Part shown: positions 54,755-63,221 of the stretch, in pieces | Position numbering within the stretch: position 1 is the stretch's first letter | Layout of the letters: the number at the start of each line of letters is the position of its first letter | Assembly: GCA_030650395.1 (NCBI GenBank) | Contig: JAUSDY010000176.1 | Coordinates: 124,001-188,000, forward strand | Source: Acidobacteriota bacterium | GTDB lineage: Bacteria; Acidobacteriota; Vicinamibacteria; Vicinamibacterales; UBA2999 | DNA: 64,000 nt | Direction of reading: 5' to 3' | Made by a program: the position numbers and the translations under genes | Notes under the pieces: generated by a model | The model's database searches: none | The model's input: the letters and a program-made list of their open reading frames with translations, nothing else | Told to the model about the DNA's origin: nothing

Positions 54755-55530
54755 TGGCGGAGGGGCTGCGAACGCCGCTGCTGGATTTCTTCCGGCGCGG
54801 TGAAGTCGCGCGGGACGTGCGCCTGATGGCGGCGCAGGGCGCCCTTGCGACCCGGCCCCTCGAACAACTCGGCGTCCTGATGATCCTCACGTCGGATTCC
54901 GACAGTGAGATTCGGGCCACCGCCGAAGCCACCCTGCAATTGCTCCCGACCGAGGTGCTCGCCGGCTTCATTGCGCGCTCGGATGTGCCGACCGAGCTGC
55001 GCGAGTTCTTCCTCAAGCGCGGCGTCCCGGGTGATGCGGCGCCCGCTCCCGACGTTGACGAGCCCCTGCTCGACACCGATGAAACCGGCCTGGCCATGGA
55101 GATGCAGGAGGGTGAGACGAACCTGACCTTCACCCAGCGACTGGCCAACATGGGCGTGCCGGAAAAAATGAAATGCGCGACGAAGGGCACGCGTGAGATG
55201 CGATCGATCCTGATTCGCGACCCCAACCGCATGGTCGCGGCCGCCGTTCTCAGTTGCCCGAAAGTCAATGATGCGGAAGTCGAGGCCTACGCCAAGATGG
55301 GGAACGTCTCGGAAGAAATCCTCCGCACCATCGCGAAGTCGAGGGCGTGGACCAAAAATTACGGGGTGACGCTCAGCCTGGTGAAGAACTCCAAGACCCC
55401 GGTGGCGCTGTCGATGAACCTGATGAATCGCCTCAACGAGGCCGACGTGAAGAGGATCTCGACGGACCGGAACGTTCCCGAGGCGCTGCGCGTGGCGGCG
55501 CGGAAGAAGGTGACCCAGCACCTCCGCTAG
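54754..55530 (+). CDS. HEAT-like conserved protein of unknown function
   Basis: A 258-residue all-helical protein with two parts separated by an acidic linker (APAPDVDEPLLDTDETG). The second half contains MKCATKGTREMRSILIRDPNRMVAAAVLSCPKVNDAEVEAYAKMGNVSEEILRTI, a block that looks HEAT-like, and RISTDRNVPEALRVAARKKV near the end. No membrane helix, signal peptide or catalytic motif is seen. It is translationally coupled to the RodZ-like gene, which suggests a linked task in the envelope or shape machinery. Its last 98 bases overlap a minus-strand gene. Confidence 0.7.
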   Translation: MAEGLRTPLLDFFRRGEVARDVRLMAAQGALATRPLEQLGVLMILTSDSDSEIRATAEATLQLLPTEVLAGFIARSDVPTELREFFLKRGVPGDAAPAPDVDEPLLDTDETGLAMEMQEGETNLTFTQRLANMGVPEKMKCATKGTREMRSILIRDPNRMVAAAVLSCPKVNDAEVEAYAKMGNVSEEILRTIAKSRAWTKNYGVTLSLVKNSKTPVALSMNLMNRLNEADVKRISTDRNVPEALRVAARKKVTQHLR

Positions 55531-55708
55531 CGGCCTGGGCCCACTCCGAGCGCATCTGCGCGAGGCCGTCCATATACACCGCCGCGCGCTCGCGCTCTTG
55601 GTCGCTCGGCAGCGTCTTCAGCAGATCAATCGCGCGATTGACATCCTGCCTGATGGTCGCCTTGGTCGCGCTGTAATACAGTTTTTTGATCTCGGCTACC
55701 GGGTCCAC
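55433..55708 (-). CDS. Small unknown protein
   Basis: A 91-residue frame with an N-terminal helical part (PVAEIKKLYYSATKATIRQDVNRAIDLLKTLPSDQERERAAVYMDGLAQMRSEWAQ) of good coding style. The final 32 residues (rich in Ser, Pro and Arg) lie antisense to the HEAT-like gene and look like tail read-through. The start is GTG at 55708, 33 bases downstream of the polX stop on the same strand, so it is probably in that operon. No function is known. Confidence 0.55.
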   Translation of the reverse strand: MDPVAEIKKLYYSATKATIRQDVNRAIDLLKTLPSDQERERAAVYMDGLAQMRSEWAQAASGGAGSPSSAPPRAAPRERSGPSRSSSRRPR

Positions 55709-55741
55709 GCCGCATTAGAGTGCCCGAAATCCGCAGCGCGC

Positions 55742-57487
55742 TCAAGCGCCAACGCGGTTGCGGCGCAGCGCCCTCCGGAAGGCCGCCACCGGCAGCGTGT
55801 TGAGCACGTCGTCCTTGCCAAGCCACGCCCGCCGCGCGGTGAGCACGCCCCAGCGTGCATAACCTAACGCGTGGATCTCGTGCGCGTCGGTGTCGATCAC
55901 CAGCTTGACGCCGCGATCGCGCGCGAGCCGCGCATGGCTGTCGCACAGGTCGAGGCGGTGCGGCTGCGAGTTGATCTCCATCGCCACCCCGTTGGCCTTC
56001 GCGGCATCGATCACTTTCTCGATATTCACGCGCGAGGCGTCGCGACGGAGCAGCATGCGGCCCGTCAGGTGCCCGATGATGTCGACCGACGGGTGTTCGA
56101 TCGCCTTGATGACCCGTTTGGTCATGTCGGCTTCGTCCTGCTGCAGCGCCGAATGCACGGAGGCGACCACGATATCGAGGGCTTCGAGACAGTCGTCCGA
56201 CAGATCCATCGAGCCGTCGGGCAGGATGTCGCACTCGACGCCGGCCAGCACGGTGAACCCCTTCAAGGTCTTCGACAGCGCGCGCGCCTTTGCGGCGTTT
56301 TCGAGCGTCCGCGTTTCATCCAGGCCGTTGGCCATGGCCAGCGACTTTGAATGATCGGTGATCGCGATGTATTCGAGCCCGCGTTCCTGCGCGGCCCGGA
56401 CCATGGTCTCGAGACTCTCGCGGCCGTCCGATTCGGTCGTGTGCATGTGGAGATCGCCACGCAAGTCGCTTCGCTCGATCAGAGACGGCAGTGCGCCGCT
56501 CGCCGCGGCCTCGAGCTCGCCGCGGTTCTCGCGGAGCTCGGGGGGAATCCACGCGAGCCCGAGGGCTCTGTAGATGCTTTCCTCGGTCGTGCCGGCGATC
56601 GGCTGTTCCTTCGGATCGAAGAGGCCGTACTCATTGAGCTTCCAGCCGCGCTCGAGCGCCTTGTCCCGGAGCGCGATGTTGTGGGCCTTCGAACCGGTGA
56701 AGTACTGCAGGGCCGCGCCGCGTTGATCGGGGGTGACGCAGCGCAGGTCGGCTTGAAAGCCGCCCTGCAACAGGATGCTCGCCTTGGTGTCGCCGTGCCC
56801 GAGCACGCGCTCGACGCCCGGGTAGGCGACGAAGGCGTCGGTCAGCGAGCGATCGGCCCCGGCGGCGAGAATATCGAGGTCGCCGCAGGTGTCCGTGCCG
56901 CGCCGGACGCTCCCGACGGCCGCGACCTCCGCACCCGGAGCATGCTGCTTCAGGTACGCGACCAGCGAGTCCGCAACTTCGGTGGCGCGATCGAGTTTGT
57001 GCCGGCCGGCGTGGCGTTGTCGTTCTTCGAGCGCGCGGAGGATCAGCTCCTCTTTCTTCGCGCCCATCCCTTTCAGAGCGCGAATGCGGCCCGACCTGGC
57101 GGCGAGCGCGAGGTCCTCGAGGCTCGTGATCCGCAGCTCCTTATGGAGCATCGCGACGGTTTTGGGTCCGAGCCCCTGGATCCGCATCACGTCCAGTAGT
57201 GTCGCGGGAAACTCGGTGAGAAGCTCCCGCTTGATGCCGCAGTCGCCGGTGAGGGCGATCTCGCGGATGCGGCCGGCCAGGTCCTTGCCGATGCCCGGCC
57301 ACGCGCGCAGCCCCGCATCGTCCAGGCTCGCGACCGCCTCCGCCGCGTTGGCCACGACGTCTGCCCCGTTTCGATATGCGCGGATCTTGAAAGGGTTGTC
57401 GCCCTTCAGCTCGAGCAGCATCGCGATCTCGGTCAGCACGCGCGCGATCGCCCGGTTATCGAGCGGCGTTGGAAGATTCGCGGTCAT
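55742..57487 (-). CDS. polX: DNA polymerase/3'-5' exonuclease PolX (PHP domain)
   Basis: PolX fills small gaps in DNA repair. The 581-residue protein has HhH and finger parts (about 1-170; [45 protein letters not shown]). It has the pol-beta nucleotidyltransferase motif [19 protein letters not shown] with its two metal aspartates, and a C-terminal PHP phosphoesterase ([59 protein letters not shown]). ATG at 57487 was chosen; further upstream the frame is shadow of the kinase gene. It overlaps the kinase stop as ATGA. Confidence 0.94.
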   Translation of the reverse strand: MTANLPTPLDNRAIARVLTEIAMLLELKGDNPFKIRAYRNGADVVANAAEAVASLDDAGLRAWPGIGKDLAGRIREIALTGDCGIKRELLTEFPATLLDVMRIQGLGPKTVAMLHKELRITSLEDLALAARSGRIRALKGMGAKKEELILRALEERQRHAGRHKLDRATEVADSLVAYLKQHAPGAEVAAVGSVRRGTDTCGDLDILAAGADRSLTDAFVAYPGVERVLGHGDTKASILLQGGFQADLRCVTPDQRGAALQYFTGSKAHNIALRDKALERGWKLNEYGLFDPKEQPIAGTTEESIYRALGLAWIPPELRENRGELEAAASGALPSLIERSDLRGDLHMHTTESDGRESLETMVRAAQERGLEYIAITDHSKSLAMANGLDETRTLENAAKARALSKTLKGFTVLAGVECDILPDGSMDLSDDCLEALDIVVASVHSALQQDEADMTKRVIKAIEHPSVDIIGHLTGRMLLRRDASRVNIEKVIDAAKANGVAMEINSQPHRLDLCDSHARLARDRGVKLVIDTDAHEIHALGYARWGVLTARRAWLGKDDVLNTLPVAAFRRALRRNRVGA

Positions 57488-58476
57488 TGCTCGTCGACGT
57501 GCAGCCCGGTTGTCTCGATCCGGAAGTCGAGCAGCCGCGCGCCCGCCACGCCCAGCGCTTCGCGGACCGCCGGGACATTGTCCGGAAGCGCAAGGCAGAA
57601 CAAGCACCCGCCGCCACCGGCGCCGCAGACCTTCGCAGCCGAGGCGCCTGCAGCCATCGCGCGCGCGATCAACCCGTCGATCGCCGGCGTGGTCACGCCG
57701 GGCGCCAGCCGCTTGCGGTTCTCCCACTCGGTGGCAAGGCACTGCGCGGTCGCCGCCCAGTCGCCTCTCGTCAACGCTTCACGCATTGCCGCCGCGGTGT
57801 CGCGAATGCGCTCGAAGCACTCGAAGATGTGCGGATCGCCGTCGATGTGGCGCTTGGTGATCTCCCAATTGTTCGTGCCGGAATTACGCGGCTCCCCGGT
57901 GTAGCAGAGCACCAGGCGGCTCTCGAGGTCCTGGTGATCGATCGCCAGCGGCACACGCCGGGGCTGGCCGGCTTCGAGCTCGATCGCGGCGACGCCTCCG
58001 TACATCGCGGGCCGGTAGTCCTGCAGGCCGGTCGGCACTTTGATCACCTGCGCTTCGACGTCTTTGGCGATGTCGAGCAGCGCCTCGGGCTCGATCTCCT
58101 GTTCGGTGAAGCGGGCGAGGGCGCCACACACGGCGACGTTCAAGGCCGACGATCCCGCAATGCCCGCCCCGGCCGGCGATTCGCCGCGGGTCGTCAGCCG
58201 CAACCCGCGCGCCCCAAACCGGTGCGCCAGCCGGCCGAGCAGCGGCAGCGTGTCGTCGGCGAGCAGCTGATCGGCCGACAGGTTGACGAGCCGGTCGGTG
58301 TCTTCCGACACCAGCTCGATGCGCTCGTCCGGACGGGGCTCGATGAAGGCGTGGGCCCGCAGGCTGATTGCCACGTTCAGCGTTTGCGCGCCGGGATGGA
58401 AAAGGTAAAGCGGCCAGATGTCGATCGTCCCGCCGGCCAGATCAATTCGTGTAGGAGCCGACGCAGAGATACGCAC
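57484..58476 (-). CDS. GHMP-family sugar kinase
   Basis: A 330-residue kinase of the GHMP superfamily. Seen: the start RISASAPTRIDLAGGTIDIW, the ATP loop ESPAGAGIAGSSALNVAV (the P-x-x-x-G-x-x-S-S-A form), and the C-terminal KVCGAGGGGCLFCLAL. It resembles heptose-, fucose- or galactose-type kinases but carries no decisive substrate motif. The position, divergent from nagZ and beside ldcA and mpl, suggests a cell-wall or sugar salvage substrate; this is inference. The GTG at 58476 lies seven bases from a TATAAT on the minus strand, so the mRNA may be leaderless. polX follows, overlapping. Confidence 0.85.
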   Translation of the reverse strand: MRISASAPTRIDLAGGTIDIWPLYLFHPGAQTLNVAISLRAHAFIEPRPDERIELVSEDTDRLVNLSADQLLADDTLPLLGRLAHRFGARGLRLTTRGESPAGAGIAGSSALNVAVCGALARFTEQEIEPEALLDIAKDVEAQVIKVPTGLQDYRPAMYGGVAAIELEAGQPRRVPLAIDHQDLESRLVLCYTGEPRNSGTNNWEITKRHIDGDPHIFECFERIRDTAAAMREALTRGDWAATAQCLATEWENRKRLAPGVTTPAIDGLIARAMAAGASAAKVCGAGGGGCLFCLALPDNVPAVREALGVAGARLLDFRIETTGLHVDEQ

Positions 58477-58482
58477 GCCGCA

Positions 58483-58490
58483 ATTATAAT
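58483..58490. promoter_or_regulatory. Bidirectional -10 element between the GHMP kinase and nagZ
   Basis: ATTATAAT holds TATAAT on the plus strand (58485-58490) and on the minus strand (58488-58483). In each direction the TATAAT end is six bases before a GTG start (58497 plus, 58476 minus), so transcripts could begin at the start codon itself. No good -35 was seen in either direction. Confidence 0.6.
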
Positions 58491-58496
58491 TTGTAG

Positions 58497-59597
58497 GTGC
58501 CTCTTGCCACACGACGCGACATCGGACAGTTCCTGATCGGCAGCATCCCGGGCACGTCGATCCCGGTTGAGATGCGCGCGCTGGCGAAGGAATTCGACCT
58601 CGGCGGGCTGATCTTCTTCAGCCGCAATATCGAAGTTCCCGAGCAGGTGGCCGAGCTGGCCGTCGAAAGCGAGGCCCTCGGCCGGACCGCGCCTGCCTGG
58701 GTCAGCGTGGACCAGGAAGGCGGGCGTGTCGCACGCCTGAAGGAGCCCTTCACCAAGTGGCCGCCGATGGCGACGCTCGGGCGCGCCGGTTCAGAAGCCG
58801 ACGCGCTGGCTGAACGGTTTGCCACCGCCCTGGCCCGGGAGCTCCGCGCCGTCGGCATCACGCTCGATTACGCGCCGGTGCTGGATATTCATACCAATCC
58901 GAAGAACCCCGTGATCGGCGATCGTGCCCTGGCCGAGCGCGCCGAGGACGTGGCCCGGCTGGGCCGCGTCATCATCAAGACCCTTCAAGGCGCGGGCCTT
59001 GCGGCGTGCGGGAAGCACTTCCCGGGGCACGGCGACACCAGCACCGATTCCCACCATGAATTGCCGGTGGTCGAGCATGCGCCGGATCGCCTGCGCGCGA
59101 TCGAGTTCGAGCCGTTCCGCGCGGCCATTGCTGAACGGGTGGCATTCATCATGACGGCGCACGTCCTGGTGCCGTCGCTCGACGAGAACCGGCCGGCGAC
59201 GCTGTCGCCGAAGGTGGTGCAGGCGCTGCTGCGCGACGAGCTGAAGTACGACGGCGTGATCCTGAGCGACGATCTGGAAATGAAGGCGGTGAGCGCAAAG
59301 TACGCCGTGCCAGATGCCGCAGTCGACGCCATCCGTGCCGGCTGCGACGGCGTGCTCGTGTGCAGTGGCGACATCGATCTGCAGGGCCGCACGCTCGAAG
59401 CGCTGGTGCGGGCGATGGAGAGCGGCCACATCCCGCCCGCGCGCGTGGACGATGCGCTTGGCAGGCTGAAGAAGGCGAAGGAGCGGTTCCTGCTCGGTCC
59501 CCGCACGGGTGCGGCTGCGCGGATTCGCGAGCTGCGCGGGTTGCTGGGGCGCGAAGAACATCAGATGGTGGCGGCTGAAATGGCGGCCTATCTGTGA
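58497..59597 (+). CDS. nagZ: Beta-N-acetylhexosaminidase (glycoside hydrolase family 3)
   Basis: NagZ cuts N-acetylglucosamine from muropeptides in peptidoglycan recycling. The 366-residue protein has the GH3 start DLGGLIFFSRNIEVPEQ, VSVDQEGGRVARLKEPFTKWP (about residues 75-95), TLDYAPVLDIHTNPKNPVIGDRA-like segments and the catalytic loop KHFPGHGDTSTDSHHELP, in which the His/Asp dyad sits. The Asp nucleophile region reads VILSDDLEMKAVS. No signal peptide is present, so it is cytoplasmic as in enteric NagZ. GTG start; overlaps ldcA as GTGA. Confidence 0.93.
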   Translation: MPLATRRDIGQFLIGSIPGTSIPVEMRALAKEFDLGGLIFFSRNIEVPEQVAELAVESEALGRTAPAWVSVDQEGGRVARLKEPFTKWPPMATLGRAGSEADALAERFATALARELRAVGITLDYAPVLDIHTNPKNPVIGDRALAERAEDVARLGRVIIKTLQGAGLAACGKHFPGHGDTSTDSHHELPVVEHAPDRLRAIEFEPFRAAIAERVAFIMTAHVLVPSLDENRPATLSPKVVQALLRDELKYDGVILSDDLEMKAVSAKYAVPDAAVDAIRAGCDGVLVCSGDIDLQGRTLEALVRAMESGHIPPARVDDALGRLKKAKERFLLGPRTGAAARIRELRGLLGREEHQMVAAEMAAYL

Positions 59598-60514
59598 TCA
59601 AGCTGCGGCGGCTGGCGCCGGGCGACCGCGTTGCGCTCGTGGCGCCGGCCAGCCCGTTTGCCCCCGAGGAGGTTGAGGGCGGCGTCGCCGAGCTCCAGCG
59701 GCTGGGGCTGGAAGCGGTCTACGACGACTCGCTCTTCGCGCGCGATCGGTTTGTGGCCGGTTTGGCCGAAGGCCGCGCCCAGGCCATTCATCGGGCGTGG
59801 GCGGATCCGTCGATCGCCGCGCTGGTGTGCATGCGCGGCGGCTACGGCAGCGCACAGGTGCTGCCGCTGCTCAACCCGGTCCTGATGCGCGAATCGCGCA
59901 AGGCGCTCATCGGGTACAGCGACATCACGGCGCTGCTGGCGTACTACCTGCAGCATGGCTTGACGGCCATTCACGGACCGATGATCGACAAGCGGATGTC
60001 GAAGGGGACGGACGGGTATGACGAGGCCTCCTTCCGGCACGTGATGATGAGCGGGGAACCCGCCGGCGAAATGCGGCCGGCACAACTCGAAACGCTGCGC
60101 TCGGGCGAGGCCTCAGGAGTGTTGGCCGGTGGCACCCTGACGCAGATGGTCGCGTTGCTCGGTACGCCGTGGGCGGTCAACGTCCCCGAAGGCTGCATCC
60201 TGTTTCTCGAAGACGTCGGTGAGCGTCCCTATCGCATCCACCGGATGCTGACGCAGCTCGATCAGTCGGGCATGCTCGCGCGGGCCGGCGCCGTGGTCTT
60301 CGGCGAATTTCCCGGGTGTGACGAGCCGGGCGGTGAGCCGGCGATTCGAGACGTGCTGCGCGATTTCACGGCAAAGTTCGGCGGACCGGTGCTGTTCGGA
60401 TTTCCCTCCGGCCATAGCAGCGGCCCGACGTGGACGCTGCCGCTTGGCGTGTCCGCGCGTGTGCTGGCCGGAAAATCACCCGCGCTCGTAATTACCGAGG
60501 CAGCGGTTTCATAG
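59594..60514 (+). CDS. ldcA: L,D-carboxypeptidase (peptidase family S66)
   Basis: LdcA removes the terminal D-Ala from recycled tetrapeptide. The 306-residue protein has the S66 features: LRRLAPGDRVALVAPASPF at the start, VCMRGGYGSAQVLPLL with the region before the nucleophile serine in LIGYSDITALL, GPMIDKRM, and the C-terminal EDVGERPYRIHRMLTQL and GHSSGPTWTLPLG, where the Glu/His of the catalytic triad lie. It overlaps nagZ by four bases. mpl lies about 1.2 kb downstream behind a minus-strand pair. Confidence 0.93.
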   Translation: MIKLRRLAPGDRVALVAPASPFAPEEVEGGVAELQRLGLEAVYDDSLFARDRFVAGLAEGRAQAIHRAWADPSIAALVCMRGGYGSAQVLPLLNPVLMRESRKALIGYSDITALLAYYLQHGLTAIHGPMIDKRMSKGTDGYDEASFRHVMMSGEPAGEMRPAQLETLRSGEASGVLAGGTLTQMVALLGTPWAVNVPEGCILFLEDVGERPYRIHRMLTQLDQSGMLARAGAVVFGEFPGCDEPGGEPAIRDVLRDFTAKFGGPVLFGFPSGHSSGPTWTLPLGVSARVLAGKSPALVITEAAVS

Positions 60515-60810
60515 CGGCAAACTGCATAGATGGGTCGCCAATCGACGTAGCCCCGCAGTTCAAGGCCGCGAATCAGTCGCGCTGGTCTCGCGCGCCCGAC
60601 TTCCTGGATCCGTCGTCGAAGATGACCTCTGTAGCTGAGCCCGGGCCAAAGAGCTCAAGCACGGGTCGTGGCCTCGGTCCACGAAGCGCGGCGCACAATT
60701 GATCGTAGACGACTTGAAATGACGCTGCCACGTACTCGGTGCCGCTCAGCACCAAGAGCGGAGACTCGTACTCCTGCCCGGATCTGCTTGTGCCCTTGCT
60801 CGCAAGGCGG
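60515..60810. other. Gap without a confident gene
   Basis: This 296-base stretch between ldcA and the DUF2442-type gene has no frame of clear coding quality. A minus-strand open frame that ends at 60573 (…YVAASFQVVYDQLCAALRG…) runs on from inside the neighbouring gene in another frame. It has no good start after 60811, so it may be a remnant or chance. No repeats, tRNA or terminator were seen. Confidence 0.4.
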
Positions 60811-61119
60811 TTAGCCAGCCTTCCGAGTTTCGAACCACCGGCGTAACGATGCCTGGGTTTCGCCAGACCGCCGGCCGGCCAGCAGGCCCTCGACACTGAT
60901 GTCCTCATCGAGATCAGCCCAGTGGATTCCCTCGCCTTCACCAATGAATCGCCAATTCGCACGTTCAGCTTGGCTTCCGTGTGCGAGCCGGGGGTACCAA
61001 GTCACGGGCACCGAGATCGTCCGACCATCGACGAGATTCACGATGAGCGTGTCCTCAGTGACCGAGACATGTTGCGCGCGCGCTTCGCCGACTTCAATCG
61101 GTAATGGTGAAGTACTCAT
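60811..61119 (-). CDS. DUF2442-family protein
   Basis: A 102-residue protein with the DUF2442 pattern: VSVTEDTLIVNLVDGRTISVPVTWYPRLAHGSQAERANW (about residues 18-56) and GEGIHWADLDEDISVEGLLAGR (about 60-82), ending in a basic helix. Members occur next to DUF4160 proteins, and the pair has been suggested to act as a toxin-antitoxin-like module. Here it follows a DUF4160 gene with 26 bases of overlap. No experimental function is known to me. Confidence 0.85.
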   Translation of the reverse strand: MSTSPLPIEVGEARAQHVSVTEDTLIVNLVDGRTISVPVTWYPRLAHGSQAERANWRFIGEGEGIHWADLDEDISVEGLLAGRRSGETQASLRRWFETRKAG

Positions 61120-61336
61120 GCCACGTCCTCAGAAGGTGTTGTTCCTGCGTCCTGATTAGCCGTTCGATCTGCTGGAGTTCTGTTGCACCATACCCGCCGC
61201 TGCGAGCCAGCCTAACGGGATCGAGCCAGAACTTCGCGCGATTCGCATCTCGTTCCACGTGAACGTGTCGGGGTTCGGTCCGGTCCGCCGAATAAAAGAA
61301 GAACCGATACGGGCCTTCTCGGTGAACGGTCGGCAC
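61094..61336 (-). CDS. DUF4160-family protein
   Basis: An 80-residue protein with the DUF4160 pattern: PTVHREGPYRFFFYSADRTEPRHVHVERDANRAKFWLDPVRLA (about residues 2-44), including the conserved FFYS, EPxHVHV and KFWL elements. A helical C-terminus ends in LRTWHEYF. The GTG at 61336 matches the usual N-terminus. It is upstream of and overlaps the DUF2442 gene. The two form a likely small operon on the strand opposite to the wall-recycling genes around it. Confidence 0.85.
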   Translation of the reverse strand: MPTVHREGPYRFFFYSADRTEPRHVHVERDANRAKFWLDPVRLARSGGYGATELQQIERLIRTQEQHLLRTWHEYFTITD

Positions 61337-61717
61337 ATGATGAGTCTACCGCTTTCGCGGGCCGCTCTGAATCGCGCCGGTCCTCGCCTGGCTAACCGTC
61401 TATGGAGTAGACCGGAACGGAGCACTCGCGGCCTAGCACGGACGGGTGCTCACCGTGTCCGATCACTCACATGTGCAACGAGGCCCGGATGATAGCACGA
61501 TGATAATGCCCTTCGGCGGTGCCGCGTTGACCCGCGAGCTTAGCAGGCTAACAACAACGTTCCACGCCGAATCACCGAACACCCTTGTCGGGCTCAGAAA
61601 GAAGGATGTTCTTCCGGGCCTCCAAGTTTCAATGATTCCGTGTCATGCATTTACACTCCGAACTCTTCCGCCCTTGCTCGACGGTCTGGACCTTCGTCGG
61701 CTATAGACTAGTCAAGA
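61337..61717. other. Gap of 381 bases without a confident gene
   Basis: Upstream region shared by the minus-strand DUF4160 gene and mpl. Open frames here (for instance a plus-strand one at 61446-61706) have mixed composition and no recognisable family. The promoter of mpl must lie near its end: a -10-like TAGACT at 61704-61709 would start transcription close to the GTG at 61718. No repeats were noticed. Confidence 0.4.
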
Positions 61718-63112
61718 GTGGAGCGCGTTCATTTGATCGGCATCTGCGGCTCCGCAATGGCGACCCTGGCGGCGCTGTTGAAGCACCGGGGATTCGACGT
61801 GAGCGGATCGGACGAGCACGTCTATCCGCCGATGAGCGACTTTCTGGCGGCGGAAGGCATTCCGGTGCTCGAAGGCTACAAGCCGGATCATGTCAGCGGC
61901 GCGATCGACCTCGTCGTGGTCGGCAACGCGATCTCGCGGGGCAACATGGAGCTGGAGGCGGTGCTCGATCGCAACTTGCGCTACACGTCGTTGCCTGAGG
62001 CGATTCGCGACACGTGGCTGTGGAACGCGCATTCAATCGTCATTGCCGGCACCCACGGCAAGACCACGACGACGTCGCTGGCGGGATGGCTGCTGACCGC
62101 GGCCGGTGCGGATCCGATGGTGCTCGTCGGCGGCATCGCGCGCAACTTCGGCACGGATGGCGCCAGTTACCGGGTCGGGAAGGGCCGCGCGTTTGTGATC
62201 GAAGGCGATGAGTACGACAGCGCCTACTTCGACAAGACGGCGAAGTTCCTGAAATACCTCCCCGACATCGCCGTTGTCGCCAACATCGAGTTCGATCATG
62301 CGGACATCTATCCGGATCTCGATGCGGTGCGGCTCGCCTTCCGGCGGCTGGTGAATCTGGTGCCGCAGTCGGGGCTGACCCTGCTCGGCGCCGACAGTCC
62401 CGATGCCGCGGCGCTCGTGCCGCTGGCGCGCAGCCGCGCGCAGACATTTGGATTGTCGGACGGGGCCGACTGGCGAGCCGTTGACATCCGATCGTCGGCC
62501 ACTGAGACCACCTTCGGCGTGAGGCACGGCCAACAGAACCACGGCCTGTTCATCATGACACTGCTTGGCGATCACAATGTCCGCAACGCACTGGCGGCCA
62601 TCGCGATTGGCGCCGACCTCGGACTCGCGATCGACGCCCTCAGGGACGGCCTTCTCCAATTCAAAGGGGTGAAGAGGCGGCTGGAAGTCGTGGGGCAGGT
62701 TCGGGGCGTGACCGTCTACGACGATTTCGCACATCATCCGACGGCGGTGGAAGAAACGCTTCGTGCGGTCCGCCGTGCCTCACCCGGCAAGCGGATCTGG
62801 GCCGTCTTCGAGCCTCGCTCGGCGTCATCCTGCCGGCGCGTCTTCCAGGAAGACTTTGCGCGGGCGTTTGCCGGCGCCGACCAGGTGGTGGTCGCCTCGG
62901 TGTTCCGGTCGTCGCTGCCGGAGGAAGAGCGCTTGTCCGAGAGCCAGCTCGTGTCCGATCTGCGCGCGCGGAACGTCGACGCACGGCACCTGCCGACGGT
63001 GGATGCGATCGTCGACGACGTCGCCGGCGGCGCGCGCGACGGCGACCTCGTCGTGATCATGTCCAACGGCGGGTTCGGCGGCATTCATCAGAAACTGTTG
63101 AGCGCGCTCTAG
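61718..63112 (+). CDS. mpl: UDP-N-acetylmuramate: L-Ala-gamma-D-Glu-meso-DAP ligase (Mpl)
   Basis: Mpl reattaches the recycled tripeptide to UDP-MurNAc. The 464-residue protein has the Mur-ligase layout: an N-terminal Rossmann-like domain (VHLIGICGSAMATLAALLKHRGFDVSGSDEHVYPPMSDFL), the ATP loop GTHGKTTTTSLAGWLL at residues 111-126, FVIEGDEYDSAYFDKTAKFLKY, FDHADIYPD and the C-terminal VYDDFAHHPTAVEETL. The GDEYDSAYFD and YPPMSDFL segments separate Mpl from MurC. The start is GTG at 61718. It completes the set nagZ-ldcA-mpl for murein recycling. Confidence 0.94.
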   Translation: MERVHLIGICGSAMATLAALLKHRGFDVSGSDEHVYPPMSDFLAAEGIPVLEGYKPDHVSGAIDLVVVGNAISRGNMELEAVLDRNLRYTSLPEAIRDTWLWNAHSIVIAGTHGKTTTTSLAGWLLTAAGADPMVLVGGIARNFGTDGASYRVGKGRAFVIEGDEYDSAYFDKTAKFLKYLPDIAVVANIEFDHADIYPDLDAVRLAFRRLVNLVPQSGLTLLGADSPDAAALVPLARSRAQTFGLSDGADWRAVDIRSSATETTFGVRHGQQNHGLFIMTLLGDHNVRNALAAIAIGADLGLAIDALRDGLLQFKGVKRRLEVVGQVRGVTVYDDFAHHPTAVEETLRAVRRASPGKRIWAVFEPRSASSCRRVFQEDFARAFAGADQVVVASVFRSSLPEEERLSESQLVSDLRARNVDARHLPTVDAIVDDVAGGARDGDLVVIMSNGGFGGIHQKLLSAL

Positions 63113-63138
63113 TGGCGTGTACGCTCGATACCTACAGA

Positions 63139-63161
63139 GGGCCGTTCCGACGGAACGGCCC
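63139..63161. terminator. Perfect 10-bp hairpin after mpl
   Basis: GGGCCGTTCC and GGAACGGCCC are separated by GAC, starting 27 bases after the mpl stop. The position is right for a terminator, but no T run follows on the plus strand, so it may instead stabilise the 3' end or be a repeat. Confidence 0.4.
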
Positions 63162-63221
63162 CAGTACCTTCGATGAGCAATGATCTTCGATACGTCCCAT
63201 TTCGTTGATACGCTCCACTAG

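Noticed and set aside
60573-60962. Third minus-strand gene after the DUF2442 gene
   Set aside because: Its only good start lies within the DUF2442 gene in another frame, and no family is recognisable; described as a gap instead.
61446-61706. Plus-strand frame of 86 codons before mpl
   Set aside because: Mixed composition, no ribosome-binding site, no family and not conserved-looking; treated as non-coding.
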